Source: Pseudomonas serboccidentalis (GTDB lineage: Bacteria; Pseudomonadota; Gammaproteobacteria; Pseudomonadales; Pseudomonadaceae). From it: 64,000 nt of DNA. The notes beneath the pieces were generated by a model. It made no database searches. It was not told the DNA's origin and was given only the letters and a program-made list of their open reading frames with translations. The stretch covers positions 3,450,104-3,514,103 of the forward strand of contig NZ_CP101655.1 of the NCBI RefSeq assembly GCF_028830055.1. The letters are read 5' to 3'. The stretch's first letter is position 1. Each line of letters opens with the position of its first letter. Both the position numbers and the translations under genes were made by a program. Positions 63,503 through 64,000 of this stretch are shown here, in pieces.

Positions 63503-64000
63503 TGTGGGAGCGAACCTGCTCGCGAAAGCGTTAGCGCATCCAAACATTAATAGTGACTGACACTGCGCCTTCGCGAGCAGGCTCACTCCTACAGTGGGAT
63601 TGAGTGCATTCAGTTGGAGATGGGGCGGCTGGCAGGCCGCCTTCGCGAGCAGGCTCACTCCTACAATGGGATTGAGTGCATTCAGTTGGAGATGGGGCGG
63701 CTGTCAGGCCGCCTTCGCGAGCAGGCTCACTCCTACAATGGGATTGGGTGTGGTCAGTTGGAGATGGGGCGGCTGGCAGGCCGTCATCGCGAGCAGGCTC
63801 ACTCCTACAGTGGGATTGAGTGCATTCAGTTGGAGATGGGGCGGCTGGCAGGCCGTCATCGCGAGCAGGCTCACTCCTACAATGGGATTGAGTGCATTCA
63901 GTTGGAGATGGGGCGGCTGTCAGGCCGCCTTCGCGAGCAGGCTCACTCCTACAGTGGGATTGGGTGTGGTCAGTTGGAGATGGGGCGGCTGGCAGGCCGC
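63503..64000. repeat. Family B REP pair leading into a 72-bp tandem array
   Basis: An inverted family B pair (63503-63594) is followed by direct repetition of a 72-bp unit starting with TCGCGAGCAGGCTCACTCC at 63571, 63643, 63715, 63787, 63859 and 63931. The sixth copy is cut by the window edge. Units differ at a few linked sites (GAGTGCATT or GGGTGTGGT; GCCGCCTT or GCCGTCAT), and units 2-3 resemble units 5-6, indicating a 216-bp higher-order period. There are no coding features. Confidence 0.95.

Noticed and set aside
63503..64000. CRISPR array
   Set aside because: The 72-bp units are direct repeats with no unique spacers, and each contains a REP core; no cas genes are near.

Overview
The window looks like the chromosome of a Pseudomonas of the P. 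fluorescens group. The basis is GC-rich codon use, dozens of REP-type palindromes in at least three families, a glpFKRD locus, an acidic-amino-acid ABC transporter with an AauSR-type two-component system, and an oprB-gcd pair for periplasmic glucose oxidation. No rRNA, tRNA, prophage or CRISPR array was seen. All calls come from reading sequence and recalling families; no database search was run.

Layout. 1-1.6 kb: the end of an unidentified gene, a PhzF-like isomerase and a YbaK-type Cys-tRNA(Pro) deacylase. 1.7-7.3 kb: glycerol catabolism, glpF-glpK-glpR-glpD, with GlpR-like sites before glpD and glpF. 7.4-14.7 kb: gltIJKL behind a complete sigma54 control region (paired AauR-type palindromes, an IHF site and a -24/-12 element), then aauS-aauR and glpM. 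14.7-24.8 kb: a DsbA/FrnE-like protein, a secreted alpha/beta hydrolase, a very large DUF6543-like toxin-type protein, MetR, a GNAT, a LysE exporter and a NUDIX hydrolase. 24.8-34.8 kb: a signalling island. It has a divergent response regulator with a degenerate HD-GYP domain and an overlapping operon of two response-regulator GGDEF/EAL proteins, a di-heme cytochrome c peroxidase, a membrane histidine kinase and a receiver-kinase hybrid. 34.8-44.9 kb: a LuxR pseudogene, an FMN-binding glutamate-synthase-like protein, a GtrII-like membrane protein, an amino-acid permease, a REP-associated transposase (RAYT) flanked by its own REP type, and a class A PBP-like protein. 45-49.7 kb: a 1563-residue protein with leucine-rich repeats and a NEL-type E3 ubiquitin ligase domain. 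49.8-55.5 kb: a CS1/alternate chaperone-usher fimbrial operon on the minus strand. 56-58.4 kb: a NfeR/NfeF-like metal regulator and ferric reductase pair, a Pr6Pr membrane protein and a VF530-type protein. 58.8-62.8 kb: oprB and gcd. 62.8-64 kb: a damaged DUF6124/DUF3077-type gene and a 72-bp tandem array built on a REP, running off the window.

The most interesting region is the signalling operon at 26.4-34.8 kb. In its two adjacent GGDEF-EAL proteins the inactivating substitutions are complementary: the first keeps a canonical GGDEF and I-site but has a ruined EAL, and the second has a ruined GGDEF but an intact EAL. The facing gene carries an HD-GYP domain stripped of most metal ligands. 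Three proteins share a receiver domain with the same extra segment, and a periplasmic di-heme peroxidase is translationally coupled to the membrane kinase. This suggests a redox- or peroxide-linked c-di-GMP circuit with split synthesis and degradation roles, which is inference. Other notable points are the LuxR gene with two in-frame TAA codons, the REP tandem array, two giant toxin-like genes and a near-perfect NfeR-type operator.
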